Origin: Crambe crambe
Lineage: Eukaryota > Porifera > Demospongiae > Poecilosclerida > Crambeidae
Reading direction: 5' to 3'
Assembly (NCBI GenBank): GCA_963924555.1
Contig: OZ004586.1
Span: 3,802,501 to 3,866,500 of the forward strand
DNA length: 64,000 bases
Numbering within the stretch: the first letter of the stretch is position 1; every line of letters begins with the position of its first letter. The notes beneath the pieces were generated by a model. That model was not told the DNA's origin and did no database searches. It saw only the letters and a program-made list of their open reading frames with translations. The position numbers were made by a program, and so were the translations under genes. Shown piece by piece: positions 50,568 through 62,309 of the stretch.

Positions 50568-53500
50568 CACATGTAAGGTTAATTCATTCATTCCATAAAA
50601 GACAATGGGGATTGGTAAAGCAATTCTCCTATGTGTGTGTGAGGGCAAAAGTAGTGAGGGAATGCTTATATCTCCTGCCTTGTCACCAAACTGTAGATAT
50701 TCTATAATGTATGCAAATAAAAGAAAGAAAATGATCTCATTAGCTTCTATGAAAACTAAAACTAATGTATATACAGAGCAGCTATATGTATGATGCTACC
50801 AATTTGCAGTGGAATTACAAAAGAATTATTAGCGGCAATACAGTGGAACTTTTGAATAATGGACACACTTGGGACCCAACCTTCTGTCCAGTGTATAGAG
50901 AGGTTGTCTTCTTTTTGGAGGTTATTTTGTATAAAGTGTGCATACAAAGGTACTTTTAGATTGTCCTTTGTTGAGAGGTTTGGAGTGGAAGTTCTACTGT
51001 GAGGATAAGACATGTAGCCTCTACAGTACCTAAACATGATTCAGAATCATTAGACTTTACTCCGGTGTTACACAAACATGCAGTGGATGTGTATTCTCCT
51101 CCCACTTCTTCACATCTTATTGGCACTGAGTTCAACCCACATCTGTCATTTCTCACTGGAACCACACAATTACCTGTAGACACAAACAATCTGAAGTGAT
51201 AAGGTTGTTAATTTATACTATACACTGCATTGTATGAAAACTAGCTGTCCAATCTGATCACCCTGTAATCAGACCACCTCTCTACATGTATATTACTTAA
51301 GACACTCTGCATTGTTAAAACAGCAACTATATCCCACCTACAGTACATTTCTTATCCCCTCCCCCCCTATTTTCCATATAGCTTGGATACAGGGCAGTAC
51401 CATCATGACATGAAGAATAATCACTCCGTCCCTACACTCCATCCACCAAACTTTAATGGGCCCATGTTTCAGGGTTTTAATTAACCCTCAACATACATTA
51501 ACTGAAGGAAAATGGGTATAAATCATTCCAGTGCATGAAACATTCTACATAGTGTTTACCTTTGACCCTTGATCTAGTTTACATACCATCAATGCGAAAT
51601 ACTAAATTCCCTGTATGATTTTGAGTATACAATTCTCTGAATGCCCTGTCTTCAAAGAAGGTTTCACTTCTCCTGCTGTCACCAGCATCAAATCCCACTA
51701 CTGCTGCAAAATCAATGGAGTCGAATATGCTCATATTTCTGTAGCGAAACTCAACAAGTGATACATTTTGATCAGTAGAAACAACAGCCTGAAAAGTTAT
51801 CTGTAGTGAGAGAAATTATGAATTTATAAAATTATATTAAAGACTGAGAAAAGGTGGGCATGCTGTTGAAAGTGAAGGCAATACTATAAAGAACCTCCCT
51901 CTACAGTGTCATGTCATTTTATTAAATGTCTGAGTCCTTAATAGCTACCCCTGTTCTACTTGTGGCTACCATTGTTATAAATTTTACCAATAGGATTGCT
52001 GCATTTGAGGTCATTAAGGAGAGGTTAATAGGTGCTTGACTAAGAGATTAGACCATGCTTAATTAGTGTGCCTGTGGCTATGATAAAAATCTGATATGCA
52101 GGGAGAAGTCACATGACAAGAATGAAATTATGGCCTCATAAAGCATATTTACGTGCAAGCATCAGGTATAAATGGCTATAGCTCACATACTTAATAAATA
52201 CATAACTTTAGGCATTTTCTACATGGGATAACAACAGGTAGCCATGACATAGCTAAGATCAGTTGCCAACTTCAGTGACTGCATGGTTTTTATACTATTT
52301 AAGGTTTATGGCCCTCCGGTGTGTAGATAGCATTAAAACCTGCACATCAGTACGCTTATTATTATAGCCTACAGTTAGATCCCTTCTGAAGAGTTCACTT
52401 CTATACCAAGTAGCAATCAAAGCTGAAGTTGGTGCATATTCTGCAAAATTGGAGTTCTCAGTAGCAATTCTTAGTGACAATTCTTCCAAGATCATCACAT
52501 TCTTATCTTCAACCCTATAAAAAATCGTCCCAGAATGTCTGAAGTTGAAATCGGCCCAGAGAGGGGCTATCAAAGGAAGATAAGGAGGCAAATTTCTCGG
52601 AAATTCCATTGGAACAAAGGAGTTAAACTGTTTTTGGAATGAAATAAGTCCATTGGTGGATATCTGAATAATAACAACAAGAAATAAACAATTATAATCT
52701 CCAATACATGAGTATAGTCTAACAGTGTGGGTGGGTGTATAAGGCTACTATTTATAGAATCCTAGTTTCCTGTCCAAGAAGACATCCACAAGTGCTGCGG
52801 GCGGGCGGTTATTATAATTATTCTATCATTGCTTCGTTGTTTGTCTCAAGGGTCCTGTCTTCATCATTCACCACGGGCTTTCCAAAAAAAAAAGCTGCAT
52901 GTGAAGCCAAATGTGCGTGCTCTACTGCGCGCATGAGCAATGGCAGGCGCTAGGCAGTAACAAGGGCGGGTCGATACGCCCTTGAGAGTAATAATATTTT
53001 TTGATGCGGTGACATTTTCAATACGCGGGTGGTGGACAGGAAACAATCATTCTATTAATAGTGGCCTAATATTATATTTCCCTTATTCTTTAAAGCTAAA
53101 AATTACATACCAAGTAGGAAAAAAAAAAGAAAATACGTAATATAATCTAAGCGCGTTTCTTCCCTGAGTACCTCAGCGCTTCGTTGCCATCACGGATCTG
53201 TAAAGCAACTTCGCTCTTTTTCATGCTATTAACTTAGAGCGCCTAGCTGTACTTCGTTTTGGACTGCGCATCAGGCAGGTCAGAAATTGTACTACCGTTT
53301 CCATGTTGACTATCTTTACCATACAATCTAAGAACACGTGCAAGCAGAGTTCTTTAGCTTTATCCTGTAGCGGCAAGCCTTGATTGCAGACAGAGATGAG
53401 ACTCTGCTAAGCAGTGTGTACAGGCATCATGTGGTTCAGGGTCAGCTTTAACTATCATCTGTATTAATAGCTTAGGTCATGAATTATGGAAATGTTTCCT

Positions 53501-56500
53501 ATATTTCATCAGGTTATGGCCTTCCATCTTCGATAATCTGTGACTTGGGACACTAGTGAGAGAGTAGAGTTGTGCTCCCTGGCCTTTCACCTGTTAACTT
53601 GCTACAAAATAATATTTTTTAATGTAATTATTGCCTTGACAGCTTCTCTCAGTGACACATCTGTAATGTAAAAAAAGAATACATTTATTACCTTTTTTTC
53701 CTACTTGGTATGTGGTCAACTCTTGAAAAAAAATCCATGAAAAATTTACCATAATATTATTATGAAGCTACGTATACAATATAATATGGGTCTAGTAGCT
53801 ATGATTCATTTACATACATAAAGATCTCTCTGCTCAGTTTGGTAGAAAACTATAGGGTCATTCAAGTGAATGATAGAAGAAGACATATCATCTTCTCGTG
53901 GACCTATGACATCTCCTTCCCTGATGCCAAAGTGAAACAGTTCTGCATTGATAAACAAGACTTCATCATATAGTTATTCAGGTAATGTGCATCATTACAA
54001 GCGAGCAGCTTGTAGAGCTGATAAGCTCCTACTCAGGTTTGTGTTTCCTGTTGAATGGCAGGCATCTCCCCATAAATGCTTGGCACAAAGCACTTAGTAT
54101 AACCTATAGCATCTACAATCCACTTAGCCAAACCTGACACTTACATGCACACGTTACACTAATGCATGCATGACATGTATACACAGTCATGTACACATGT
54201 ACAATGCATGACATGTACACACAGTCATGTACGTACACATGTATGTACTACATACACCTTGGGAATTTGGAGTGTAGACCTACAATTTCAAATCGAGTCA
54301 TGACCTAAGAGTCAGCTCACTCACACTCACTCACTTGATAAATCTATATATGCTGATAAAGCTATATAGCTACATAGATTATATAGGTTGTCCTCTCATT
54401 TGTCACTTCATTTCTGGTACATTAATTAATACATGACGTCCTGGTTATTTTTGAGTGTTGTAGCTATATCATGCTAGTATTGTTTCATGTAGTGCACATC
54501 ATCATACCTTCTTGGCAAGTATTATTCCCCATGAAACCTGGATCACACAAGCATGATAGAGCTCTAAAACTACCCTTTTCACATTCTAAAGCAGTAGAAT
54601 TGAGTCCACAAACGTCACCAGCAGACACTGAAGTGATACAGTTACCTACAAAAAGATTATGGATCATGATAAGTGGTTCAAATTGACTCCATCTCTGCAC
54701 TAGCTACGTACATTATTTAGTTTGTCAGCTTCATAGGAAAATTAAACTACTGGATTTACCATCTATGCGATAAATATTGATGGTCTTCAGAGTACGATCA
54801 TGAGTGTTACCACTCAGTACTGTAGCACTTCTCCCCTGGTCCCCAGCATCAAATCCTACAATTGCCTGGACACCTGAGGTCACACTTTCAATAGCAGATG
54901 CATTTTCATAGAGTAAAGCAGCAAAGGATGCTTTACCATCTGTAGCAAGGACCACTTGAAATGTATGCTGAAATGAATTAAAATGATCATAAAGGTACCA
55001 TTGAAGTAGAGCTAAAGGTTATGACCTTATGAACTAGAATTTGCTTTTGTTAGTTTCGTTCCAGTATAGAATGTGGATTATTTGATATAGCAGTAGAAGA
55101 CATATATAAGTTATACCCATTCATCATTGACGACCTTATCCTCCACCATCCACCTCTATGCATGCAACTTACAATAGTTTCACCAAGTTCTTGGGAAGAA
55201 AGATTAGCAAAAGACCATGTCACAATAACACACTCTTTTGGATGATAGTCTCTGAAAATTGGATTTTCGTCAGAAATCAAATCAGTAAACTTTCTCAAGG
55301 TTTTCTCATCTTGAGTAACTCTGTAGTAGATAGCACCAGAGTCCCTAAAATTAAAGTCTGCCCACAGAGGTGCGATAACTGGTACAAGAGTGGATGGGAA
55401 CTCTATCGCACGAAATGAGGTGAATGAAGATTGAAATGACAGGATTCCATTCACTGATAGCTGCAATTGAAAATTAATGGTCATAATACTCTTGTAGCTA
55501 GCTAATTAGTATACACCGTCATGAGATTTGTAGAGACAAGGCTAACATAACATAGTCAAAAAAATTACGTGAATCTTTTGCTCTTCTTTTTGAAAGAAGA
55601 ATACTGACACATTGACGTCCATTGATGCTGACTTAGCCACTGATCGAGGTAAAATGTTATCTCCAGGCTCTTCACCAAAGGGAAATAGATCTACGTATGC
55701 ATTAAAACTTTGGGTTATCTGTACATATAATATACATAAATTATTATTGTAGTCTATAATAATATTAGATGTACATTATTATGCCAACATTCACATTTAT
55801 AACTACATGATTATGAGATATCTCCTTTATGCACCTATAAATTTAAGACTGAGGCACTAGCAGCTAGTTCAAACCTAAACATTTGTGTGATTGGTCATCA
55901 AGATCACAGTTGCACATAAGAGCTTCATGGTGGTTTCTTGAATCATCTTTACAAGTATGTGCTTCGGAGCTCAGCCCACAATTATCATCTGGCATAATCC
56001 CAGTGATGCAACTCCCTGCAAGATGAAGGAATACTAGTCATACATACTCATCATTTTGAGAGCAAAAAGTCCACTGAAATTATTATACTTAAGTTATAAG
56101 CTGCCATAAATCAATACAGAAGGGGAAGCATTCAGCACCACTTTGACATAAAATTAGCAAGAGATGCAAAATTACTAATTACAAACTATCAGAGAGCGCG
56201 GTAGCGCTCTCTATGTAGGGATGACCTATGACCCTCCATAGAACTAATACAAAAAATAAAGTTGGATTTTCTCAGAAAACAGTAAGTTGTAGCTGCTATG
56301 ACTGTTTACCCTGTCTTTTATGCACCTTCTTGTCATGCAGGAGAATTTTGGAGGCTGAAACACTCAACACGGAAGAGCAATAAAAGCGTGCATATTCATG
56401 ATTTCTGTTCTTAATCATCATATTCTGCATAATAATGGCACGATCTGGAGAAAAATTGGGCCGCGTTATGGCTATGTTCTATATATGAATGTGTAGCATT

Positions 56501-59500
56501 TTACCCCAACCAGTGCAGTGTGGCATCGGTTTAGCCTCTAGTCCACTCAGAAAAAAAGCCGCTTTCTTAGACTATACAACAAAGAAATTGAACATAATGC
56601 GCATGCATAACAAACGAACGTTGCCATGACTCTCTCATCGAAGCAAAAAGCCATGATTTCGACCATAGATAGAACAGAATAATATATAGTCATCTCTAAG
56701 ATACGTTATCCTAGCTAGAGCTGTAAGGACAGCGTGCAAATTTTGAATTGTAGGCCTAAGCTTACTTGAGCTCATAACACTGTATAATTATGCCCATAAG
56801 CTGCCAGTGAGTTGTGCATTATTTAGTAACGAAAGCAGGCTCCCCCTTCTCCCTTCTTTTATCCAGCTAATTAGATGATTTTAATCACTTACCAGGCTTG
56901 GTTGTAATCCAACATTGCAACATAAGAGGTATGGAAATTGAATTTCATGAAACAAGAACAGCTACAGTTTAAAAGCAGCAAGCCACAAAGTCGGAGCTAA
57001 AGGAACCTTTCTTAGTGAGTTAAAGACAATAAAGCATTCTGTTCTTTTTATCAACTAACATACCTAGCAAGTGGTTAATCATAGCACAAGAACTGTGTAT
57101 CTGTTAACCACATTGAAGATAAGTAACATGAATTAATATTAAAATCAGTTATGATGAAAAAGAAAGCACTAACTACTTCCAGCTATAATGAGGTAGATGC
57201 AGCTCATGACCTCCTGCAAAAAGAATTCTATTTAAAAAAATAAAAGAAATAAGTAAAGAAAAAAGCATTTATCTTAATAAATAAAGGTGATGTAGGGATG
57301 ACGAGTTAACTGGTCAAAAAAGAGTTGGAACAAGAGCTAAATAGATGAGTGCAAGGATGAAGTCGAATCCAGGTGCAGTCACTAGTGTGACGTACCCACA
57401 TTCGACTTCATCCTTGCACTCATCTATTCAGCTCTTGCTCCAACTCTTTTTTGACCACTTAACTAGTCATCCCTACATCACCTTTATTTATTAAGATAAA
57501 TGTTTTTTTCTTTACTTGTGTAACTATAGCTGGTTGACTAGCCTACTTTCTTTCTCAGATTAATTATTATAACTGCTAATTTCAAGCTTTGTATCTCATA
57601 CCATCAATACGAAACACATTAGCATCCGCAAGAGATTTTGGATCCAAGTTCAAGCTTCTCTTCTCCCTGCCTGAATTGAAACCCACTGTGCGATGATGTA
57701 GTTCAGAGTCATTCAGAGCCTGTGGCGTCTCATACAATAGAGCTGCAAATGAAGCTTTCCCATTAGTCGACAACACAGCCTGGAATGTGAACTGTATTTT
57801 AAACAAACAAAATTAACTGATGATATCAATAGTCTCCCATACAGAAATCACAATTGATAATTTCTCAAGTGTTTTCTTGAACCTCAGTCATGTGTTCTAT
57901 GACTATTTCCACAAATCTGAAGTGAACTTTTACATATGTACGTATGCACTAGCTAGTAAGAGTAGCCAAGAATAACAGCATTTGTTTGGCTATAGCTACC
58001 TGTTTTCTCATCCCATAGGTGAATTGAAACACCCTGTCAGGTTTCTGGCTGATTTTGACACACCCACAACCACACCCAGTTGAATTATAATGGGTAATTA
58101 GTACTCACTAGCAATTACGTTAGCTATATGCAAAAAAAAACAAAAAAAAACTATAAAAATATGTTCACATACGTAAGATGTTATAGTGACAATAAATACA
58201 CCATACATTTTTTATGGTTGTAGTACATGTATTACTGCAATATTTCTTACCCTAATATCATTAGGAAACAATGACACTCTGTACCAAGTCACAATAACAG
58301 CAAATGTAGGCTGATAGCTGCTCTTCAGTGATTCAGTCACCATCTCTGCGATTTCATAGAGCACCTCAGTATCATTTGTGACTCGATAGTATATAGAGCC
58401 ACTCTTGCGTGTGTTGAAATCCATCCACAGAGGGGCTATCACAGGTTCAAGAAAAGCAGTGAAAGTGTTGGTAAAGGAGTGTGGTTTATACAGAGTAAAA
58501 CCATGTTCAAATGATATCACTCCATTTGTGGATACCTACAGTATATAGACATTTTATAAATGGAGCAACCATACTACAGGGATTGATACAGGATTATTGG
58601 CTTGGGGGGAGAAAAATTGTATGGACAACATGTATGCTGAATGTGAGATCTGTGTTAGGAGCTTATTATCTATACAGTAATTTTGCGCTTGCCATCCTAC
58701 ATTTGTCTTTCCTGCTGAGTGACTCAATCTCCTAACTATGTTGTTCCCACCAGTTGCTAAGCTTTAACAAGCTGAACTGCTCACAGAGCTCAGTGCCCAG
58801 TGCAGATGTTGCCCAGTGCAGATGTGGTTATTGAAATGGGTAGGGAACTGTTTTCAATGGGAATAGTATCAATTTATTGTAGTGGGGCCCTGCCTTGCAG
58901 TATATAACTATGGACTAAATAAATAGCTGTACTCACAGCTAGCAGGTGCTAGGCCTACTCCGATCTCACAATTTCTTGTGCATATGCATACGCTCACTCA
59001 TGTGTTAACGTAATTAAATGGGTGTGGTTGGCATGGTTTCCTGAAAGAAAAAAAACCTCCCTTTCTAGTTCTGCCCCTGCTAGGTCTCTTACCTAGTAAG
59101 ATAACTACCCATAGATAATTCACCAGTAAGATCTCACCACATGCAGAACCTATTTCATGGAGACTAAGACACCACCTCCTTATAGAAAACTCTACTTTTT
59201 CTAAACAAGTAAGACACTCTTAATTGAGTTCTTCATGGAATTAAAGTCGTCGGGATGATGTAAATAATCACATCGGTATCACCTTGGTGATCATTTACAT
59301 CACCCTCAGTCTTTATACTTATGCCACTCCAATGGCAGTTTAGTTCCGTCCTGTGAAGCCAATCAACTGCAGGCAGGCAAAGCATTTTATTACAACTACC
59401 ATGTTGAAATTTTACAACACAAGATATCCTACTTTGCAGTTTTGTTTGTTGTTGTTGTTATTGTTGTCATTGTTGTTGTTGTTGTTTCATGATGACCTTG

Positions 59501-62309
59501 GGTAATGTTTATAATGGGCATAATGGAATAATGGAAAGTCATGTAGGAGGTACATGAATAGCAGGCAGGCAGTGGATGGGAAACTAACTTAATACCTGGA
59601 GTGGCCTTATCTTTGAATTCTAAACAGGTAGTTAAGTGAAACCTCCAAATAATGCACACACTAGGGACCCAGCTTTTGGTCCTTCATAGAGTGTAGAGTG
59701 TGTATAAGGGAAAAATCATGTAGGGATGACCACTGCTTAAAAACGTAAGGAAACAAGAAGGATGGAAATGGGATCAATCTTTGTTCTGTATATCCAGCCA
59801 ACAATCCCTACATATACGTACATTATTGCACTATAATCTGAAGCTACCCGACGTATATGTAGGGATTGTTGGCTGGATATACAGAACAAAGCTTGATCCC
59901 ATTTCCATCCTTCTTGTTTCCTTACTTTTTTGAGCAGTGGTCATCCCTATATCTTTTTTCATTTCATGAAATGATTTTTCCCTTACTTGTTCCTGGTCTT
60001 TTTCCTCTCTTTTATGGATATATAGAGTTCATTCTTCTATGTGTATGCAGGGACAGATGGAAGAAGAATAGTTCTCCAATAGCATACCAGCCCAATCATT
60101 ATCAACGAGTCATACTTGGAGGTCGAAGATGCTGAAATAGAGTCTACCGGTAGATGGATTGGTGAATCTAAATCCCCGAGTTGATACAGTAGTCTATCAG
60201 AGCTAGCTAGAGATAGCTAAGTAATATTATAATTTCGAATAATTGGATATCAAATACATGCGCATGCGTATTATAGAAAAGACGGCTTCCACTAATTGAA
60301 TTAGTCGAGTGCTGTGCTCCGTAGTGTCTCCTTTTTCGACTCTTTCGAGGATCAACGAGTAGAAAAGATCATAGTTGGTAGAATTTGGAGTGGATTTATC
60401 CAGAAATCATAGCTGTAGCTTAAGTGGTTCGAGAGATATGGTTATCTAAGAAGAATAATAATAATAAGAAGAATATAGAAGAAGAAGAATCCAGCGATTT
60501 ACCTGCTTGCCGTATTTCTGAAACGGTAAGCTCCCTGGTCCTGAAATTTGGTCTGCACATTGTAGTAGGCTCTAGTAGGCTGGATAATCATTCACAGTAG
60601 CTTTTGTTAGGTCTAAGTGGGAGAACTAGAATTTCACTTTAGTATTAGTCTATAGGCGGCGCGCGCGGCCGTCCGAGTCATCCCTACATAGAGAGTGCTA
60701 CCGCACTCTCTGATACAGAGGTACTTTTAGATTACTCCTTGTTGAGAGGTTGTCCCTTTATCAGAAGTATCATATAGATAGCTACAATCCTTTAGTCCCA
60801 GGAATTCATTATACTTTAGCTCTCTATAATTCATAATACATGCACTAGTAGACCTTAGACTGGAATTTGATTTGGAGACAGTTAAGCTAATGATATTAAT
60901 TTTATTATCTTTATCTAGCTAGTTATGTATGTTGTTTGGTCAATAATTATTGCTTTTGTTCCAAATCCAGTTAAATCTGACATATTATGTTTGTGCAAGA
61001 TGAGCATATACATAGCTTGTATCCAACTCACATAAAAATCGGTCTCTGATTTACTGAAGTATTTGAAAGGAACTGGCAATGGGAAGGGTCCAAATGCGTC
61101 ATTATCTCCTGGCTCGGTCAAGTGATCACCATAGGATAAGCCAAATGGAATGAACCCTGCAATTATAGTAAAATCAATCATATTAGCATACATGCAGATC
61201 CCTTTTCTTGTCGGCCAACTAGTTATCGTGCTACTGGCTAACATTCAACATGTAGCAAGTATATGTGTGTATAGGTATAATTACCTTCTATAAAGGTTAT
61301 GTTCTCTTGGTAAGAAAAAAGTTCATCTTTATAAAGCACTGTTGAGACATTCATTCCTGTGTCATGGTACATAATTACAAACCATAATTAGGTCAAAGTA
61401 CACCAATGAAATTAAAGGGCAGTACAGTTATATATGTGCCTGGGAAGAGCCCAAGCCTGGAGGGATATGAAACAGAGAGAGGCATGTCAATATTATGCAA
61501 TAATGATAATAAGCTTGGGTACAAGGCTAACTCTATTATAATTATGGAGTTTATTGTATATACTTGCCATCAATACGAAACACATTGATGATCTCGGGAG
61601 GTGAGTTCGAGAATAGATTTGAAAATCTTGTCCCATCTCCTGCGCTGAATCCAATTACTCGTGTTTGGTAATTGTCAATATTAGAAATAGTGTCTGGTGC
61701 ATGGTATACGAATATAGCAAATGTTGTGCCATTGACAAAAGAAGTCAGTACAACTTGAAATGTGAACTATAAGAAATAATAATTGTTCTTATTCCTAATA
61801 TATTAATTAAGCAAAGCAAGCAAGCAAGCATGAGGTAGCACATGTATTGCTCGCCTTTTGCATTTCCTAGTAAGCTGGTTCTCAAATATTATGATGCTAT
61901 ATACAGCTATCAAACATTCGTCATGTATAATATTGTACTCTGATAAATGGATCCCAAGACTTCTATAAAGAGTTGAAATATCCAAAAAATGGATGCATCT
62001 AGTACCTTGAACTATCATATTAAATCTTACACTTCTATCACGTATACTTCTGATTGACATCTTGTCCCATGTTAAAATAATCACACTCTGCAATTGAGCT
62101 CTGGCAAGGTCTGGATTTGATGGCATGATCATGTCCGCGACTCTGTCCAGAACCGAATTCTCTGATGTTGTTCTGTAAAATAATGATCCTTTATTGAAGA
62201 GAGTCCAGAGTGGGGCTATGACAGTGCTATTGACTCCATTATTGTCTGAGAACAATTTGGGCACACCTGAAAGGCATTGTCCGAAAGAAATGAGGCCATT
62301 AAAAGATAC
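40985..62309 (-). CDS. RTK-B: receptor tyrosine kinase with NIDO array (31 exons seen, 5' end missing)
   Basis: Exons 5' to 3': 62309-62031, 61766-61568, 61356-61285, 61156-61032, 58535-58251, 57791-57602, 56015-55875, 55690-55569, 55460-55173, 54967-54760, 54645-54508, 53942-53818, 52663-52373, 51800-51587, 51173-51030, 50701-50571, 50444-50169, 50058-49854, 48110-47976, 47926-47810, 47681-47565, 47073-46951, 46210-46054, 45926-45895, 45165-45067, 44657-44571, 43869-43646, 43295-43189, 41989-41821, 41439-41297, 41129-40985. The sum is 5088 bases (1695 residues) with matching phases. Domain order equals RTK-A. The signal exon and first NIDO exon were not found in 62310-64000 and probably lie further right. 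One donor (61567) is GC. The gene is a tandem paralogue of RTK-A; many transposon-like inserts lie in its introns, none in exons. Confidence 0.87.
42274..42408. mobile_element. TIR element (GTTAGACA ends) in RTK-B intron
   Basis: GTTAGACA at the left and TGTCTAAC at the right. The interior has inverted GGTTTCTAAA blocks and is GC-rich, unlike its surroundings. It lies between exons 43189 and 41989. Confidence 0.65.
43962..44060. mobile_element. Short TIR element (AATAGTTAGAACATGGGTG ends)
   Basis: About 100 bases. Ends match as inverted repeats over about 22 bases apart from a small indel. It is in an RTK-B kinase intron. Confidence 0.75.
45067..46210 (-). other. RTK-B transmembrane and juxtamembrane exons
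   Basis: Exon 46210-46054 carries the helix ([16 protein letters not shown]) and a basic stop-transfer HKSRSKK. Exon 45926-45895 adds [10 protein letters not shown]. Exon 45165-45067 leads to the glycine loop (LGKILGQG). Sequence outside the helix has little in common with RTK-A. Confidence 0.82.
46448..46627. repeat. G-rich tandem repeat (GGCAGAGGTAAGGGTTAGG type)
   Basis: Degenerate units of about 20-27 bases in the intron before the RTK-B helix exon. They include GGGTTAGGG but no regular telomere array. Confidence 0.85.
46951..48110 (-). other. RTK-B membrane-proximal EGF stalk
   Basis: A six-Cys linker (48110-47976, CITSAS then CGLNS) is followed by three EGF domains opening [18 protein letters not shown] and [11 protein letters not shown]. 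The exon 47926-47810 is almost identical to RTK-A 24999-24883. Confidence 0.87.
47246..47454. mobile_element. MITE-like element (CACTGTAAAAATGGGG ends)
   Basis: The left end CACTGTAAAAATGGGGTGTC is matched by the inverted CACTATAAAAACGGGGGTG at the right. GAAAATGACACC occurs in both arms. It is in an RTK-B EGF intron. Confidence 0.75.
48260..49515. mobile_element. Composite repeat element, copy 1 (TGTAGGGATGAC family)
   Basis: It starts with a hairpin of about 300 bases (48260-48559, arms of about 130 bases) containing GATGTAGGGATGAC. About 950 bases follow that are shared with 59996-60714. It ends in a small hairpin, GAGAGTGCTACCGCACTCTC. The last about 240 bases are duplicated in this copy (ends at about 49278 and 49515). 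No transposase is seen, so it is non-autonomous. Confidence 0.75.
50474..50566. repeat. (GA)n microsatellite next to an RTK-B splice donor
   Basis: On the coding (minus) strand it is a CT tract beginning five bases inside the intron after the donor at 50570. Confidence 0.95.
52764..53043. mobile_element. TIR element (GTTTCCTGTCCA ends)
   Basis: TAGTTTCCTGTCCA near 52764 and TGGACAGGAAAC near 53033 are inverted. The interior is GC-richer and holds a palindrome of AAGGGCGGGTCGATACGCCC type. It is in an RTK-B intron. Confidence 0.65.
53105..53713. mobile_element. TIR element, about 610 bases (ACATACCAAGTAGGAAAAA ends)
   Basis: ACATACCAAGTAGGAAAAAA at the left and its inverse complement at the right, 23-24 bases matched. 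No open frame inside. It directly follows the 52764-53043 element in the same RTK-B intron. Confidence 0.8.
54155..54250. repeat. Short direct repeat (CATGACATGTACACACAGTC)
   Basis: Two copies of about 45 bases, rich in ACATGT, in an RTK-B intron. Confidence 0.6.
56187..56950. mobile_element. Old inverted copy of the TGTAGGGATGAC composite element
   Basis: It begins TATCAGAGAGCGCGGTAGCG, then GTAGGGATGAC, which is the inverse complement of the right end of the copies at 49515 and 60714. Scattered similarity follows (near 56550-56620, with the ATGCGCATGCAT motif). The right border is not clear. Confidence 0.55.
57252..57515. mobile_element. Foldback element of the TGTAGGGATGAC family
   Basis: Arms of about 115 bases, from GTAAAGAAAAAAGCATTT through GATGTAGGGATGAC, inverted at the right. 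The inner sequence differs from the 48260 hairpin, but the outer motif is the same. Confidence 0.8.
59705..60714. mobile_element. Composite repeat element, copy 2 (TGTAGGGATGAC family)
   Basis: Same hairpin (59705-59995) and downstream part as 48260-49515, in the same orientation and also within an RTK-B intron (between exons 61032 and 58535). It lacks the terminal duplication of copy 1. Confidence 0.78.

Larger units (their letters stand above)
49854..62309 (-). other. RTK-B ectodomain: five NIDO units with six-Cys linkers
   Basis: NIDO-1 (partial) 62309-61568; linker 61356-61285 with no cysteine; NIDO-2 61156-57602; linker 56015-55875; NIDO-3 55690-54760; linker 54645-54508; NIDO-4 53942-51587; linker 51173-51030; NIDO-5 50701-49854. 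Each unit is most like the unit of the same number in RTK-A. For example GPREDD occurs only in NIDO-4 of both genes, and CVVPV with STACLCN only in linker 4. The five-unit array therefore predates the gene duplication. Confidence 0.86.
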
